DNA of 64,000 bases from Dicaeum eximium (GCA_013396995.1 VWZP01005668.1:1504806-1568805); one strand, 5' to 3'; positions 38,893 to 52,364 are shown, counted from the first letter of the stretch. The notes: generated by a model from the letters alone, not told the origin. Translations and numbers: made by a program.

Positions 38893-41275
38893 GTAAGTTC
38901 AAGTTTTATTTTGAGAGTCTGAGCTTGCTTTACTCCATGCCTTTCCTTTTAAGACAAAAAAGTAGCATTTTGATTATTTTGCACAAAAGTCCATGCCCAC
39001 ACCTTATTGAACTTTAGTCCTTGTTTTATGTGTAGTGCAGATGAGGCTATACACTGTTCCTCAAACACTGTTTAAAACTGACCTATTTACTAATTTTGAA
39101 GCAATATTCTGCTTGGCCTGGGCTCACAAGGAAAATCTGTGTGGTTTGATGCTTTCCACCTCTCTCCAAGACAGTTCAGAGATGCACTTCTAGTAGAATC
39201 CTCAAGGAAGAATAAGATATGCACTACCATTCTCAGGCCATATAGAAAAAAAAGCAAAGACAGAGTTGTCTTTAACCTTATGCTACATTTTTTTATGTTT
39301 TGTGCTCTGGACTCTAATCACTGAACTATTTTCCAGTCTCTTGTTATGTCTGTGTCAGCCTTTGCCCTTCAGTTGGGCAGCTGAGGCTCTTTGTTTGGGG
39401 TTTTTGGGCACCGTGACCCACATCTACCCCGTGACACCACCTGTTTTCTCTCACTTACTGAGATGGTGTTTTCCAAGGACTTTGTGTTCCCTCACCAAAC
39501 AGTAGTAGGCAACCTCTGTGTGAAAACAATAGTATTATCAAATGCTTACAGATTCCTCTCTTGTCTCCAAAGCCAGTTGAATTCAGCCTCTCTGCTTTTG
39601 AAGTAGGTGACCTGCAGAAGTTCTTGTGTGCCCAGAAGCTTGGCCATTGAGCTATTACCTGTCCACAGACTTTGTGTTGCCTGTCTTCAGACTATCACAG
39701 CTACTACCCTGCCTGAAAGTGTACCATAAAGGTACCAAACCCAAAGGTTCCACCAAATCCATCCAGTCCTTCAATCTGTGGGCTTTATTGCTGTACCTCA
39801 GAAGGACTGAGGGGCAGTGGTACCTGGCTTGCGGCAGGGAAGATAAATGCCTTCCTTAAGAGACAAGGCTTTTAATGTGTCAGGGGAGAGAGAGAGGCCC
39901 TGCCAGAGAGTGATTGAGCACAGTTAAATTAGGCTTTGCTCTGAATCACCCTCTGGACATGCCTGTCCACCTGAATTGATTGTTCAGGGAGCCCGGGGAG
40001 GCTCATTCTAACTTACACATTTAAATTAAACGCCTCTGTTCAATGGTGTGAATGCAGCCTTCCCTCCACCTAATGGTACCCAAATCTCCCTCTGAAATAG
40101 GGCTGCCTTCTCAGATCTGAAATACTTTCTGTGACCTTTTTGCTAGTTTTCCTCTGACAGTGATCCACCACCCTGGTCTGGCAGGAGCTGTGCCCCAGCA
40201 TGGCACTGCCTCCTGTCCTTGGCAGGTCGGGTTTATGCTGAGTTTGGTTAGATAGGAGGGCCTCTCTTACATGAAATATTTTCTGCAGTATAAAGCTGTG
40301 AGGCATTTAACAGCTTATGTAGGCCTGGAAAATAAAGAATTTTTAAAAAATCAACAGAAAGGAAAAACATACAAAGCTTTCTGGCAGTGAATGTGATCAC
40401 CCAGTAGTAGGCTCAGAATGAATCTCTGCAATTCCACACAGTCTTGCCATTTGTTTATTTAACAACAGATTCCCTTTGCTGATCTTATGCATCTGTAGAA
40501 ATCCTATATGCATATACATTCAAATCCACAATTCTACATATATATGTGTGCGTGTACATATATACACAGATCTTTTAATCACATTGTTTATGTTATCTTG
40601 AGGCTAAATGTTATCAGGCTCTGTCACTTACTAGATTTCTGGGGATAAATTTGTAATGGATGTCTTTCCTATTTCAAAATCAAAATAAATAATGGAAGAA
40701 GCTCAAAATATTTACAGTTTGAGATAAATAGATAAACATTCAGACATTGAGGTGTTTCTTGAAAATCTGTCTGAAAGAAATCAATGTGAAATCTTGAGAT
40801 GTTATGTAGGTTGTATCATAACCTAGTCAAACCTTTGACGATAAAATTGAAAAAAATTATCAACAAGAAGGGTAACAAGAACCCTTCTTTTAATATTTGA
40901 ATCTTTTGGTTTTTAGTGTGAATAATTTCTACAAGTTCAGTAAAAGTAAAAAGGTAAAGGTTGTTAGTAATTTAGGCAATAGTGGTGAAAAATCTCTCTT
41001 ATTTAGAAGAAACAAATTGAAATAAATTGATTAATTTGCCTTAAAAATTTGTAATAAACTTAATATATATCAGCCAAAAACCTGGACCTTGATTTTGTTT
41101 AGTGCATGCTAAGACAAAGATAGTTTTATTTATCACCAAAAATCCTTTTTTTTTGTTATAATCAAAGTGTAAAGTATATCTAAATAGTAATCTATTAGTG
41201 TACATTAGGCAGTGAAATTTATTTTTTTAATTATGTCATAAATGTACTACTTGAACAATACTTCTTTCCTTACAG
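38893..41275 (+). other. SEMA3C: SEMA3C intron (2383 bp)
   Basis: GTAAGT...ACAG borders. It holds several short open frames between 39139 and 40306, which have no recognisable domain and no splice context, and a TA/GT-rich patch at 40531-40566. No mobile element was recognised. The 3' 700 bases are very AT-rich. Confidence 0.9.
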
Positions 41276-41338
41276 ATTTTCTGGCCAGCATCAGCAAACA
41301 AGGTTGAAGAGTGCAAAATGGCTGGCAAGGATCCTACA
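41276..41338 (+). CDS. SEMA3C: Semaphorin-3C, visible coding exon 2
   Basis: A 63-bp symmetric exon of 21 codons (phase 0 in and out), the standard size of this exon in class 3 semaphorins. Acceptor TTCCTTACAG, donor GTAAGT after ACA. It encodes IFWPASANKVEECKMAGKD plus Pro-Thr. The Cys in VEECK is expected to pair with the Cys of the HGCGNF motif in the next exon, 11 residues on, matching the first disulfide of the SEMA3A sema domain. There is no CpG in the exon, in sharp contrast to the next one. Because length is a multiple of three, skipping would keep frame but remove this cysteine. Confidence 0.96.
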
Positions 41339-42680
41339 GTAAGTTATAATCCACATGCACACATGCACACAAATTAGGTACTTGGCAATAAAGTAAGAGC
41401 ACCTTGAGTGCAGCCAAAACAAAATTAAAGAGGTGTTTGGTTTTCTTTTGAAATGCTTTGCAAGCCAATCTATAAAGTGAAATTCTGGAAAATCAGGAGA
41501 TGTAAACAGAATGCACCTTCAGACAGATGGGAGAAGGTGTGCAGCGTCCATTTCCTCGCCTTTTTTGGTTGTTACCAATCAAACCAGGTAATTGTACTTT
41601 TCTAGATATGTCCTGGGGTGATGCTGCACAGCCTGTTGAGCTGCTCTTTTGGAGTGGGGAAGTTCTCTGGCTGGCTGCTCCCCCCAGGAGCTCACTGTGC
41701 TGGTGGATGGTACCCACTGCCTGCAGCCTGAAGACCCCAGTTGTGCACCAGTTTTCAGATGATGCTGCATGGTGCTGGCTCCTGCTGAACCAAAAATGTG
41801 AATGCTGTTAAAAGTAAATAAACCAGTGCAGTCTGCTAAACAAGGATTAACTCTTACTGATTTTCATGAAGATGACTGATGGCACAGTTTCCAGCCCTGT
41901 GCTCATAAAACATATGCAGTTCTCACTGCCTTGGGCGAGGTTTGTATGATTGAATATGAAAGCAGTTCTGGGATCTTGGAAAGAAAAAATATTCATAAAA
42001 AAATATATTTTTAACCTAAAGTGCATTAACACTTAATCACAGTAAAAAAGGAAAGAGTTAGAGAAGAAAGGGAAGGAAAAAACTGTAAATCAAATACTGT
42101 GAACTGTGTGGCCCTTAACATTCTGTTTTAATTTTCATGCTGATTTTAAGACATTACTGTAGGTCTCCAATACAAAGCAACAATTGACTGCAAACCTCAG
42201 TTTAAAGTTTTGGAAATAAATTGTTTATAGAAATAGCAAAATCTGATATTTGGACTTGCTTTCTTTTTAAGTATTTCCATTTATGTTGAACAAATCAGGG
42301 GGAAAAAGAGACTGTTTCAGAGGTGTCCTTCAGGAAACTATCTAAGGTTACATCTTGGTTTCCTGTAGAGGTCCTGCTTCTTCTTGTGCAAGAGAAATAT
42401 GTGAATAAAAATTGGATTGTTGTGTGGAAGTGGGAAAGCTACATGGACTCCTCTGTAACTCATCTGTGGTGCTCAATCAAAGAGCTCAATCAGAGCTGAG
42501 CTGATATTCTTAGAGTGGGCAAAAAGCCGCGAAAAGAAACGGCCGTCCAAATCCAGAGACCAACAAACTCAGTAGCTGTTTTCGTGATGCTGTCAAAATT
42601 ATAGATGGTGTCTATCCCCCAGAGATCCCTCCATCTCACATTTGGCAGTGTGGGGTGACTGTTCTCCTTGTTCCCTGCAG
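41339..42680 (+). other. SEMA3C: SEMA3C intron (1342 bp)
   Basis: GTAAGT...CTGCAG borders, the shortest intron in the window. It contains a moderately G+C-rich stretch at 41560-41800 with overlapping short frames on both strands that have no recognisable product, and a small CpG-bearing patch (AGCCGCGAAAAGAAACGGCC, about 42526-42545) shortly before the next exon. Confidence 0.9.
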
Positions 42681-42800
42681 CACGGCTGTGGGAATTTCGT
42701 GCGCGTGATCCAGTCGTACAACCGCACCCACCTGTACGTCTGCGGCAGCGGCGCCTTCAGCCCCGTCTGCGTCTACGTCAACAGGGGACGCAGGTCTGAG
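42681..42800 (+). CDS. SEMA3C: Semaphorin-3C, visible coding exon 3
   Basis: A 120-bp exon of 40 codons, phase 0 in and out, with acceptor TTCCCTGCAG and donor GTAACT. The protein begins HGCGNFVRVIQSYNRTHLYV and continues through CGSGAFSPVC to YVNRGRRSE. The Cys of LYVCG and of SPVC, nine apart, correspond to the second conserved sema-domain disulfide, and Asn-Arg-Thr is a glycosylation sequon. Mammalian SEMA3C, from memory, has QTFNRT and VCTYLNRG where this has QSYNRT and VCVYVNRG. Codon use is unlike the other exons: third positions are almost all G or C and 13 CpGs occur in 120 bp. Confidence 0.97.
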
Positions 42801-45800
42801 GTAACTCCCTTCTGCTTCCATCACTCACTCTGTGCTCCACCCTGCTGGAGTGAGGAGGAAGCTCAAAGTGTCGAAAAGGCAAGAATCATGGTCCCGGTGG
42901 GTTCCTTCACCCGTGTTAAATAGCAGAAGAGCAAAGGTCTGTCATTTTCTGAGCTGATACCAGCCAGAAGCAAAGCCATGATCAAAAGCCATGCCTCTGG
43001 TATGGTGGTTGTCCAAAATTCCACAGTCATACCAAGTGCTGGGATACATTTGATAGTACTTTTTATTTGACGTTGTCTGGTGAATTCATTCCTACCATTT
43101 GGTGGAAAAATGCCCAAGAAATACTTGAAAGGAAATAGCCAGTTAGATGAAAAGTAAAATACAAAGTCCACTTTTTATAACTTCCATGTGTTACTGGTTC
43201 CCTGGAGAAGCCCTTAATTTGACTAACTATTTGGGCTACATTTGCTGGGATTCAGCTTAATGCCATCTAGATGCAATCCCAGTACAGGAACTTTTATCTA
43301 CTGCACAAGTTTTGCCCCACTAGATGGTGCCCAGATTTTACCAGAATTTTTACCAGAAGTTGGTAAGTTTCTCTTTGCTGTAAGAGCTTACTTTTTCTAG
43401 GTAGGTCTCCAGTTTTCCTATATTCAGTTTCACTGAGTGTATTTTCAGTGTAAGAACCAGATGTTTCAGAAGTATAGGGTCCAAGTTTCCTGATTTGAAA
43501 GTGAAATGTTTGTTTATGTGCAAATGTAATAGGTAATAAATTAGGCAACCAGAAGGAAAAAGAAAGGCACTTAAGCAGGAGGCAGCACCTCAGTAGCTTT
43601 TGGGTCAGATTCATGTCTGCAGACACAGGGGTGTGCAGTATATTTTCCAGAACAATGTGGAAGCAGATGTGTTGGGAAGGAAGATCAGAGCATGCTACCT
43701 GGAGCTTTGCCATGTGAGGGCAGCTTTAAAAGCTGGGCTGGCTTCTCGGGAAGACACTCAGAAATTCATCACTGATTTAATTGGGAGTGGGATGGGAATT
43801 CTGGCCAAGACCCAAGATAGCTGCAGAGGTTGCCAGGGAGGGAATTAGTCAGTGTTTCTCCAGGTCAGTTAGCATGGTGTGATCCCAGTGACTTTTGGTA
43901 GATCCTTACCTGGCTCCAGATTCCTTATCAGAGCATGCACTCAGAATCACTGCACTTTCAGTCCTACTAAATTACTTAAAAGTAGGGATTGTAGGCCTGG
44001 ATTTAAAAGCAGAAGCAAGCACAACTAAGTCCATCCTTCTGGTTAAAAAAATCTGCATTTACTTATTTTGATGTATTTTGAAACAGGAGTCACCTTTCCC
44101 CAGCATTTTTCTATTTCTTGAAAAATCATTTAAAACACGAACAGTGATCTCATTTGTCTTTAATTAAGACAAATGAGACTCTTTATCATCTTAAGTACTG
44201 GTATTGCAGCCCAGAGAAGTTTGAATCTCATTATTTTAGACTGTTTGTAAATGAGATTGGGACAGAGAGGAGGGCAGGAAATGACATCTCCAGATGATGC
44301 AAGATGTTAAATTTCCTAAATGAAAAGTAAAGATACATGACTTGGAAAAGCAGAACCGGCTTCACTTACCCTGTCTGTATAGCTGCATGCCTGTGATCAA
44401 TTGATTAAATAAACTGCTTTTTCAGACGTCTGGAGTCTGTGAGACACTTGACTGTAGGCACTTTGTGCTCAAAGCCATTACTGTACAGGCCAACAATAGC
44501 ACAACAGTTTAAACCCAAGAATTTCCTTCTGAACTCATTGCATATATCTGTGCATGACTAATTGATAGAGCAGAATGAGGAACTGTGTAGTGCTGATGGG
44601 ACTAGTGAAAATTCATTTTTTCCTCTGCTTTTATAATTTCACCTTCAATTTGGTACAGTTTTCAATGCACAAAAGGTTGTTTTTGCACGTGCAAAATGAA
44701 TATTTTACAAAGCACATCTGTTTTTCTCTAGAAGCTACAAAGCCTGACAAAGTCATATCCAGCAATCATAAGAACCGGGCCTGGTTTTACTCTTCTGTCT
44801 CCAGGATTCCACATAAACTCACAAAAAATGAGGTTTTCATTGATGAGGCAAAATTTTGCCCTTTTCCTTGAAACAGAGGTTATAAAATAATTACTTTTCT
44901 TCTTTGGCACACTTGATACTTTGGTCTTTGGTAATTACTCCCTAAGTCACTCAAATATATTCTAATGTCAAAGTAAACGCAAACACAAGGAAGTGTAATA
45001 CCTATGAGAAATAATTATAGACTAAACAGTAGTTTAATATATATGAAAATCAAGTGTAATCCTGGAGCTAGTTTAGTAGAAGAGTAATGGGCATTTTGAA
45101 TTGGTAAATAGTGGTTTAACATAGTAAATATGGATTAGAATCAAGCTGCATATAATTGAGAAGTAAAAAAAAAAATAACAAAGAAACCACCCAAGATCAC
45201 ATTAGAAACTTCATACTTACAGTTTAACTTTGTTTAGAGAGCTTATTACTGAAACAATAGATAAGATCTCTGAGATTAAATTAGGCAAAACAGAAGAGGG
45301 GGTAAAGAGAGGGAACAATCATACAAAAACTTCCTGCTGCAGCTGTGCATTTGAGCTTGGTGTAATCTTCAATTTGCTCGTGCCAAATGGCTGCTTAGGG
45401 ACTTGTGTGGCATCCCCACTCCCCTGTGATTTGCATTAACTGTTAAAGGGAATATAAGGAGTTCCTGTCCTTTCTCAAATTGCTGATTGTTCTACCTCAC
45501 AGAAGCCTTTCTTTGGAATTTTTGTCAACTGCATTTTTCATCTGAAATGTTTAAGTTTGGTTATTTGTTGTTGTTGGGATTTTTCCTTGCAATTGTGTCT
45601 TTTGGCTTTTTATTGAAGACTGGAAGTTTGTTGGAGGAGCCTAAGAGCAGTGTGTTTGGTACACAGTGTGAGGGAGTTGGTGTGTGTTGGGTCAGCCTAT
45701 ATCTGCCATTACTGACTGCAGTTTTTAAGGAATGAGTTTGGGCCTGAATAATTTCTTGCTGAGCACGCTGTGCTAGTATTGCTGGGAACCAAGAAGTGAG

Positions 45801-46600
45801 GAGTTGCACCAAAATGGGCAGATTTTCTAAAGATACTCAGATTGTTTGTATTTTAAGCTGTAGTCCAAGTTGCTTCTACTTTGCTGAATGTGTTTCCTTC
45901 ACATAAAACACATTTCCTTCACATTTCCTTCACTTCATAAAGTACATAACATAACATATAAACAAATCCCTATACCATGATTTCTTTAAAAAAAAAAAAA
46001 TCAGGAGATTTCAGGCTGTGGTAAGAGCTATAGATAAATCATCTATCACTGTGGATTTGGAGCTCTACACGTAATCCAAGAGATACTATTGAAGAAAATA
46101 AGTGTCATTTGGGGGATTTTTGGAGGTCTGATAGCTCAGTAAAGACCCAATGATTTATGCTATAACCTACTGACAGTTGTTATAAGAGATTTTTATTTTA
46201 TATGTATTATTGTTCTAGTAGCTTTATTTTAATGTCCTAGACACATATAAGTACACCAATATATTCAGAAAATAAATGATAAATACCTTCAAAACCACAG
46301 AAGCAATCTCCATGGATATCATTGCAGAGATCAGTCAACCTACCCTTAACAGAGACAGAGGGAACATTTTTTTGATTCAGTGTCTTGAATTTATAGCAAG
46401 AGTCTTGAAAATAACCATGTGTCAGTGTTATCTAACAAGATGATGGAATTCTGAATAAAAGAGTTAAACTACCAGTACAACAGTAAAAGTGCCCAACAGA
46501 GCACTGTTAATAGAGCATTGCTAATGCTGTGAACAGGCAGGCATTGGCTTAGATCTGATGGTTTCTGGCATGAGAAGTGACACACAAATCTGCTTTGCAG
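42801..46600 (+). other. SEMA3C: SEMA3C intron (3800 bp)
   Basis: GTAACT...TTTGCAG borders. Notable content is the 13-bp-arm palindrome at 44148-44178 and a small tandem ACATTTCCTTC cluster at about 45898-45935. Short frames on both strands (43294-43713 minus, 44575-44871 plus) show no domain. No clear transposon was seen. Confidence 0.9.
44148..44178. repeat. Near-perfect palindrome, 13-bp arms
   Basis: TCTCATTTGTCTT (44148-44160) and AAGACAAATGAGA (44166-44178) are exact reverse complements around a 5-base TAATT centre that is itself nearly symmetric. Confidence 0.95.
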
Positions 46601-46691
46601 GAGCAAGTCTTCAAGATCGACTCCAAGTGTGAATCAGGAAAGGGACGCTGCTCCTTCAACCCCAACGTGAACACTGTGTCTGTGATGATCA
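46601..46691 (+). CDS. SEMA3C: Semaphorin-3C, visible coding exon 4
   Basis: A 91-bp exon: 30 codons plus the A of a split Asn codon (phase 1 out). Acceptor TGCTTTGCAG, donor A/GTGAGT. It reads EQVFKIDSKCESGKGRCSFN then PNVNTVSVMI. The Lys-Cys-Glu-Ser-Gly-Lys-Gly-Arg-Cys motif is a class 3 signature and, from SEMA3 literature, lies in the sub-region of the sema domain linked to ligand specificity. The exon joins in frame to GRRSE upstream and to the AT at 50431 downstream. Mammalian SEMA3C as remembered has DQVFMIDSK at the start. Confidence 0.97.
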
Positions 46692-49600
46692 GTGAGTAAA
46701 GACACTCCAGAGGTTTAGACCCAGCATGTGGTCATGTGTAGGGTGGGTTGGACACAGAATTCAGCCTCCCAGGAGCAGTGCCTTTTGTCTGGCTGATGGG
46801 CACAAGGGCTGGGTCCATCCATGGCTCAAGGCTTGTGTGAAGCTTAAGGTGGGTGGACAAATGAAATGCAGGGATAAGTTATTGAAAGGGGGAGAGAGAC
46901 ACAGGAAACAAAAGGTTCTTCCTTTTCCAGATTACACATTTTTTCCCAGGAATAGTTTCAGCTTTGCATTACCCTGTCTAGCATTTATATTTGAATGGTT
47001 TTTGACCTTGTTCATCCTAGACAGCACTTATGTCTTATCTAATTATTTTTAAAATCTCAGAGTAGCCAGGGAAAGAAAGCCTGAAGACTTCAGATGCTTG
47101 GAATTTTATTTTTGTTGTCATCAATGCTGTGGAGCCCACCAACTACTGTAAAGCTCTTCATTCTTCAATTGGCATTATACCCAACCAGTTTTGCAATTTT
47201 CTTCCATCTGAAGGTCAGAAAGTGAAACAATAAAGCATTTCTGCTGTGCTTGTTGCACACCTATGAGAAAACTCAAAGGGGGGATACACTTAGTGCAGTC
47301 TAAGTCATCTGTAAAAGATACTTTTCTTCTTTTCAACCAGGAAGAGCTGGAAATATATACTTAGTGTAACCCGACCTTTCACGTTTGCAGTATGTTCACA
47401 CACTTCTACTGCCAAAGCCCTGATTTTTCAACATGTGCCTTCTCCTTGCTGTATTTTTGGCTATGAAGGGAACAGCAACTGCACAGATTTTTGAGACCTT
47501 CTTAGTAAATATAACTTACTGCACCCAGGTACTGTGTATTTCACCCAAGCTTTACAAGGAACAATGTACCATGTTTGTGCCATTCAGCTTCCTCTGGAGT
47601 CAATTACATCAATCACATATTGTGTGAGATATTTTCTTTAAAGTCTTATAGATCTTAAGGAAAGCATAGTACAGTCTGTCCTACACAGCCTGTTCAAAAT
47701 GTAAATTGCCTTTTTTTTTTTTTAATTATTGCATATATATTTAGTACAAAGGACAAGTATATCCATTCACAGATATATGAACTGAACACCTTTAGAGAAC
47801 AGGTAAATGCTGCCTAGACATCTCTCTGAACCTTGGCTGCACTTACACCTTTATCTCAACAGTGATCTAGGGACAGTGTTTACAGACACTCACTGTGTAA
47901 AGTAAATGTTTGTTCAGTCAGTGATAGATGAGTCCACTGCTACTCATTGCCATTCTGGTATTATTAAGTGAAGCAACTGTTTCCTTTCCTTGTTCTTTCT
48001 GGATTTTATATAGCAACATTAAAGAACATTGCTTCTGAAGTATTGTTTGTACAGTAAGCTGATTTTTTTTTTCTACAGTAGATCTATGGCAGCTTTGTTC
48101 ATCTTAATGGACTTTTCGTTATCTTCCTTGGTGTCTGTTATGTGATTAAGGAGACCTTCCCTAGTGTTTGACTTATCTTTCATGACATGGTTCATCTACA
48201 AACTTCACATTATTCCACAAAGATCAAATTCCTTTTAAAAAGAGTCCCCAGATTGGGTTTTATGCTTTCTGTTGCAAAGTCCAGTCACTTCAAAAACCTT
48301 AAGCTCTAGTGAATTTGTCCTCAGTATCCATGCCAGAGTCATGAACATTTTCTAAGTCTCAGCTCATGTAATGAGGGGACTGAGCCAATGTACTGGATTC
48401 ACCTTTGAGCTTTCTGCAGGAGGAATTCCCTCCTGTTGCTTCAGAAGGTAGTAAATACCACCAGACCAACTAACTCTTTCACAATAAAAGAACACTTTTT
48501 AAATATAGATGCAATTTCTTGACCATTTTGGTCATCACCTGCCTAGAATACAGCAGGAAATCTGATTCACCCTTCCGAAGAAAGTGGTGCTATAAAAATA
48601 AACTTGAACTTTGTACAGTTTGCCGTTGTACGGAGATGCATTTGCATCAAAGCAATGAAAAAAAGTGCTTTGAAGCAGCTTGGCATTACTAGTGTGCAGG
48701 ATGCATGTCTCTTTCCCCACCAAGACTATGGGATATTTATAAAAGCAGACATACCTCATCAATTCAGTAATTCCCCCCAGTAACAAAGTGAAGTAGAGTG
48801 AACTCATTGTGCTGTGCAGACCAAATACTGTGTGGAATTTAAGGATTTTACCAGAAGGAAGTGGAACTGGTAGATCTCCTCTGATACACGATTAGCAAAC
48901 AGATGCTAGGAATGCTTAAGACGTAAGTAATACCACTGATATGTAATAGGATTAAAATTACATAGTACAGTACTGTTGCTGGAATGTGTATGTATGTGTA
49001 TATGCACAGGACTGTGTATAACATTTAGTGAGAACCATAAGCCTGGTCTCTTTCAGCCAATTTGTTTCATAATAAGAATAAAGTTCTGATGGATTGAGGC
49101 AAGGAGGCAAATATACAAAATCACTTAAAAATTTGTCCAGATCTAACATCATTCTGTCAATACCTGCTCCAGAAGTAAATGCTTCAGCAACACGCAGGAA
49201 ATGCATTGCTTAAATCCCCTGTGTATGAATCTTGTCACAGGGAGAGGTGAGAGCAGAAGATTGGCTGCTGGATGCCCTGCCAGGGTTCAGTTCAGGCTCC
49301 AGTTAGCAGCAGAAAAGCAAAGTCTCCAGAGTTTTGATCCTTTCATGAGCTTCTCAATAGTTTTCCATGCTGATTATGAACACACACACTCACACACACA
49401 CATACACACACACAGCATGAAAATAGCCTCAAGTATTTGTGAGCCTGTGACTCTTGCCAGCTTGACCACGCTCTCTGGGTAGTCCAGGAGTACAGACAAA
49501 AACATCAATCAAAGGACCCAGCTGTACTGGAATGTATTCAGCCACCACTCCCACTCTGAGAGTTAGAGTTTATTTTAGCTACTGTTTCCTACTCTGGGGT

Positions 49601-50430
49601 TTCATTGTCATTAGTCAGTGGAAATTACTTGGTTATTCACAGAGTAGAAAATGATAGTATATGTAATTATAATTGGAATTATATATACATATGTTTATGT
49701 ACACACACAGACTCAAACAAACACAGATAGACATCCTGACTGATGGGCTGAGTTTTCAGCCCTGCACAGGAATGGGAAGCTCATAGTTCTGTTAATGTGG
49801 GAGTTGCATGTCTCATTCTGCTCCAGCATAATGACCCTATACTTAGAACCAAGTACACAGAAGGGGACAACTGTTGCTCCATGTTAGTCTGAGTAAAGTT
49901 CAATAATAAATATGATTGTCTGGCCTCTGCAGTACTGAAGTCAGCTTGAGGCTGCCTGGAGCAGCTCTAACAATGCTGCTGGTGAAAATTGGCATCAATC
50001 CACTGACTGCAATAGATGTTGTGCCAGTTTACAGCAGCAATAAATTCAACCCAGTCACTTCATCTACTTTCATAACAAAAAAAAAATTCTTTGAAGTCCA
50101 TACTTTAGATATTGAATGTGATACTTTTTGATAACATTAACCTTATTCGCCCTTAGCAGTCCAAATGGGGCAACTAAACTTCCTGTCAAGAACAATTGCC
50201 TGTGTATGCAGCTCTGCTGTGGCATTTAGTGGCCATAAATTCTCTAAGAAAAATCTGAGTACTCTCATGCATTCTAGGTTGAGTCTTTGTAAATCAGAGA
50301 AAACCTCATTCCCATGACCCACTATTTATCTTTATGGAGTCCTGTGTAAATAAAGAGCTGATGAACTTAAAATAAACTTTTGTTTTCCCAAAAGCCATAA
50401 CAATTCTCCTTCCATTTCAATTCTTTACAG
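46692..50430 (+). other. SEMA3C: SEMA3C intron (3739 bp)
   Basis: GTGAGT...TTTACAG borders. It contains a CA microsatellite (49381-49414) and TA-rich stretches around 49660-49700. Short frames at 46726-47052 and 48535-48807 are unremarkable. No mobile element was recognised. Confidence 0.9.
49381..49414. repeat. (CA)n microsatellite, interrupted
   Basis: About 17 CA units with single T interruptions (CACT and CATA). Confidence 0.95.
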
Positions 50431-50550
50431 ATGAAGAGCTTTTTTCAGGAATGTATATTGATTTCATGGGGACAGATGCGGCCATTTTTCGCAGTCTGAC
50501 CAGGAGGAATGCAGTGAGGACTGACCAGCACAACTCCAAGTGGCTGAGTG
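50431..50550 (+). CDS. SEMA3C: Semaphorin-3C, visible coding exon 5
   Basis: A 120-bp exon: AT completes the split Asn, 39 codons follow, and a lone G opens a split Glu (phase 1 in and out). Acceptor TTCTTTACAG, donor G/GTGAGA. The protein is NEELFSGMYIDFMGTDAAIF followed by RSLTRRNAVRTDQHNSKWLS. FSGMYIDFMGTDAAIFRSL is typical of class 3 sema-domain blades, and RTDQHNSKWL is shared with the mammalian protein (which as remembered has TKRNA for TRRNA). Symmetric phase means that skipping would delete 40 residues without frameshift. Confidence 0.97.
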
Positions 50551-52364
50551 GTGAGATGCCTTTAATTTACCAGAGTTTTAATGGGTGTCACACAGAGATT
50601 TTGCTTTCCTTTGCTTAAAACAAAGACCTTACCTCTTAAAGAGCTTGTCTCTGAATTTAATTTATGAAGCTGAACCATGAAGAAATGTGTGTAAATACAA
50701 ACTGTAGACAATGCACAGATGTACAGGGATCCCTGCATGAACCAAGCTCCTAGGCCACCCTACCTCAGGGTCTTTTTTGCATTAAGGTTGAACCAAGTTC
50801 TTTGAGGGCAAGTGTGTGAAAGCCTTTCCAATGGCAATTGGAGACAGTCTGATTTCTAGAAAAGTGCCTTCACCTGTAATGAATCAGATGTTGCCTTAAA
50901 TCAGTGGTTGATTCTAAGCCACCAGCTTTAGTTAATTCAAGGCGTTCCATCTCTGCACGGAAGATTCACCACCACTTGCATTCAAAATGGGTGCAGATGA
51001 GTGTCCCACTATCAGAGAAGTCAATGAGAATCTTTGCCAATTACTTCAGTGGTGAGGAGCTGGTTATCTAAACACTGTAGAAAAACTCATTTCTGAGTGG
51101 AATCACATAACTCATTGATTCACTGACATCACTGTGAAATTTCTCCCTGTCATTACTGGTAAGAAGACTCCTTCCAATGAAACCAAATTAAATTAAAATG
51201 GTGGCCAACCCTCTGAGCAGAGGTAGGTGTGAAAGGTAATAGGTAATAAACTTACACAGCAGTTGCAGTTATAAAAAGCCTTCGGGTATGTTGAAATAAA
51301 GTTACTGTGGTTTTGTCTTGATATTTTTTATGATGACTTTTTATTCCTGTCTGACTGTGACTATAATGAAATCACAAGATTTCACTCACATTCATTTCAC
51401 TATAAAAGGGAAACTATGTCCGCTTTCTAAAGTTTTTTTCTATTTGTTATACATTCTTACACTTATCTGCCCACCCTAACATGTGCATCCTAAAATGAAT
51501 TAGAGAAAAACAAAATGTAAAAATGCCTGATTTCTGGAAAATCTACTTGGTCAAAACAAGTACTTGAAAGTACAATTTATTTCCATGTTCTTTTAGAGCC
51601 AGAGTCATGACATTTGGTATATTAATTGAGGGTAAACTTATGTGAACAGAAGAATGCTGCAATCTAAAAAGCGTTTTCTGTCAGACATTCAACCTTTGTA
51701 TCAGATTGTTTCAAACATTGTATTGCACTTCAGATGAACAAGCAATCTTGCATAATCATTGAGAAGACAAAGCCTTTATGCAGGGAGGAGGACCACTTCT
51801 TCCTTCAGTCAAAGGAGATATTCTGAGGGCTCCTGAACTGTCCATTACATGATTGCTGTTAAGGTTATAAATTATTTTGCTCTCTCCCTATTTCTCCTTT
51901 GTAGTGTTTTACACATACGTTTGATTATGTTTACAAGCCTCTGATATGAAGTCAGGGCTGCTCAAGTGTTTGTGTACCCTGCTTTCCTTTTCTGGGTTAC
52001 ACAAATTCTTTTCCTCTCTTATTTGTGAACCTATTTGTCATATTTCTAAGTTCTTCCAGCTTACTTTTTATGTTTTGTCTCAATGAGACTTTGCTTAGAT
52101 GTCCCAAATAACACACTGATTCTTGCTTCTTCCTCAAAGTCTCTGAGTCTGCAGTAATCCAATACCATTGCTATTGGACTGCTCCTCTAAAAATTTGCTA
52201 TGAGATAAAATTTGAGGATGCAAGCACATGTGGCTGCCAGCATTACCTGTTGATATTTGGTATATTCAGCACTTCCTTGAAGCAGTCAGTAAATGTCAAA
52301 TAATTCGTTGCTTATACTGATACATCTTTTGGTTTCATCCTTTCGGTAAACTTTTTCATTTCAG
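50551..52364 (+). other. SEMA3C: SEMA3C intron (1814 bp)
   Basis: GTGAGA...TTTCAG borders. It is AT-rich with no reading frame or repeat that I can support. A GAAAGGTAATAGGTAATAAA near-duplication occurs at about 51231-51250. Confidence 0.9.
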
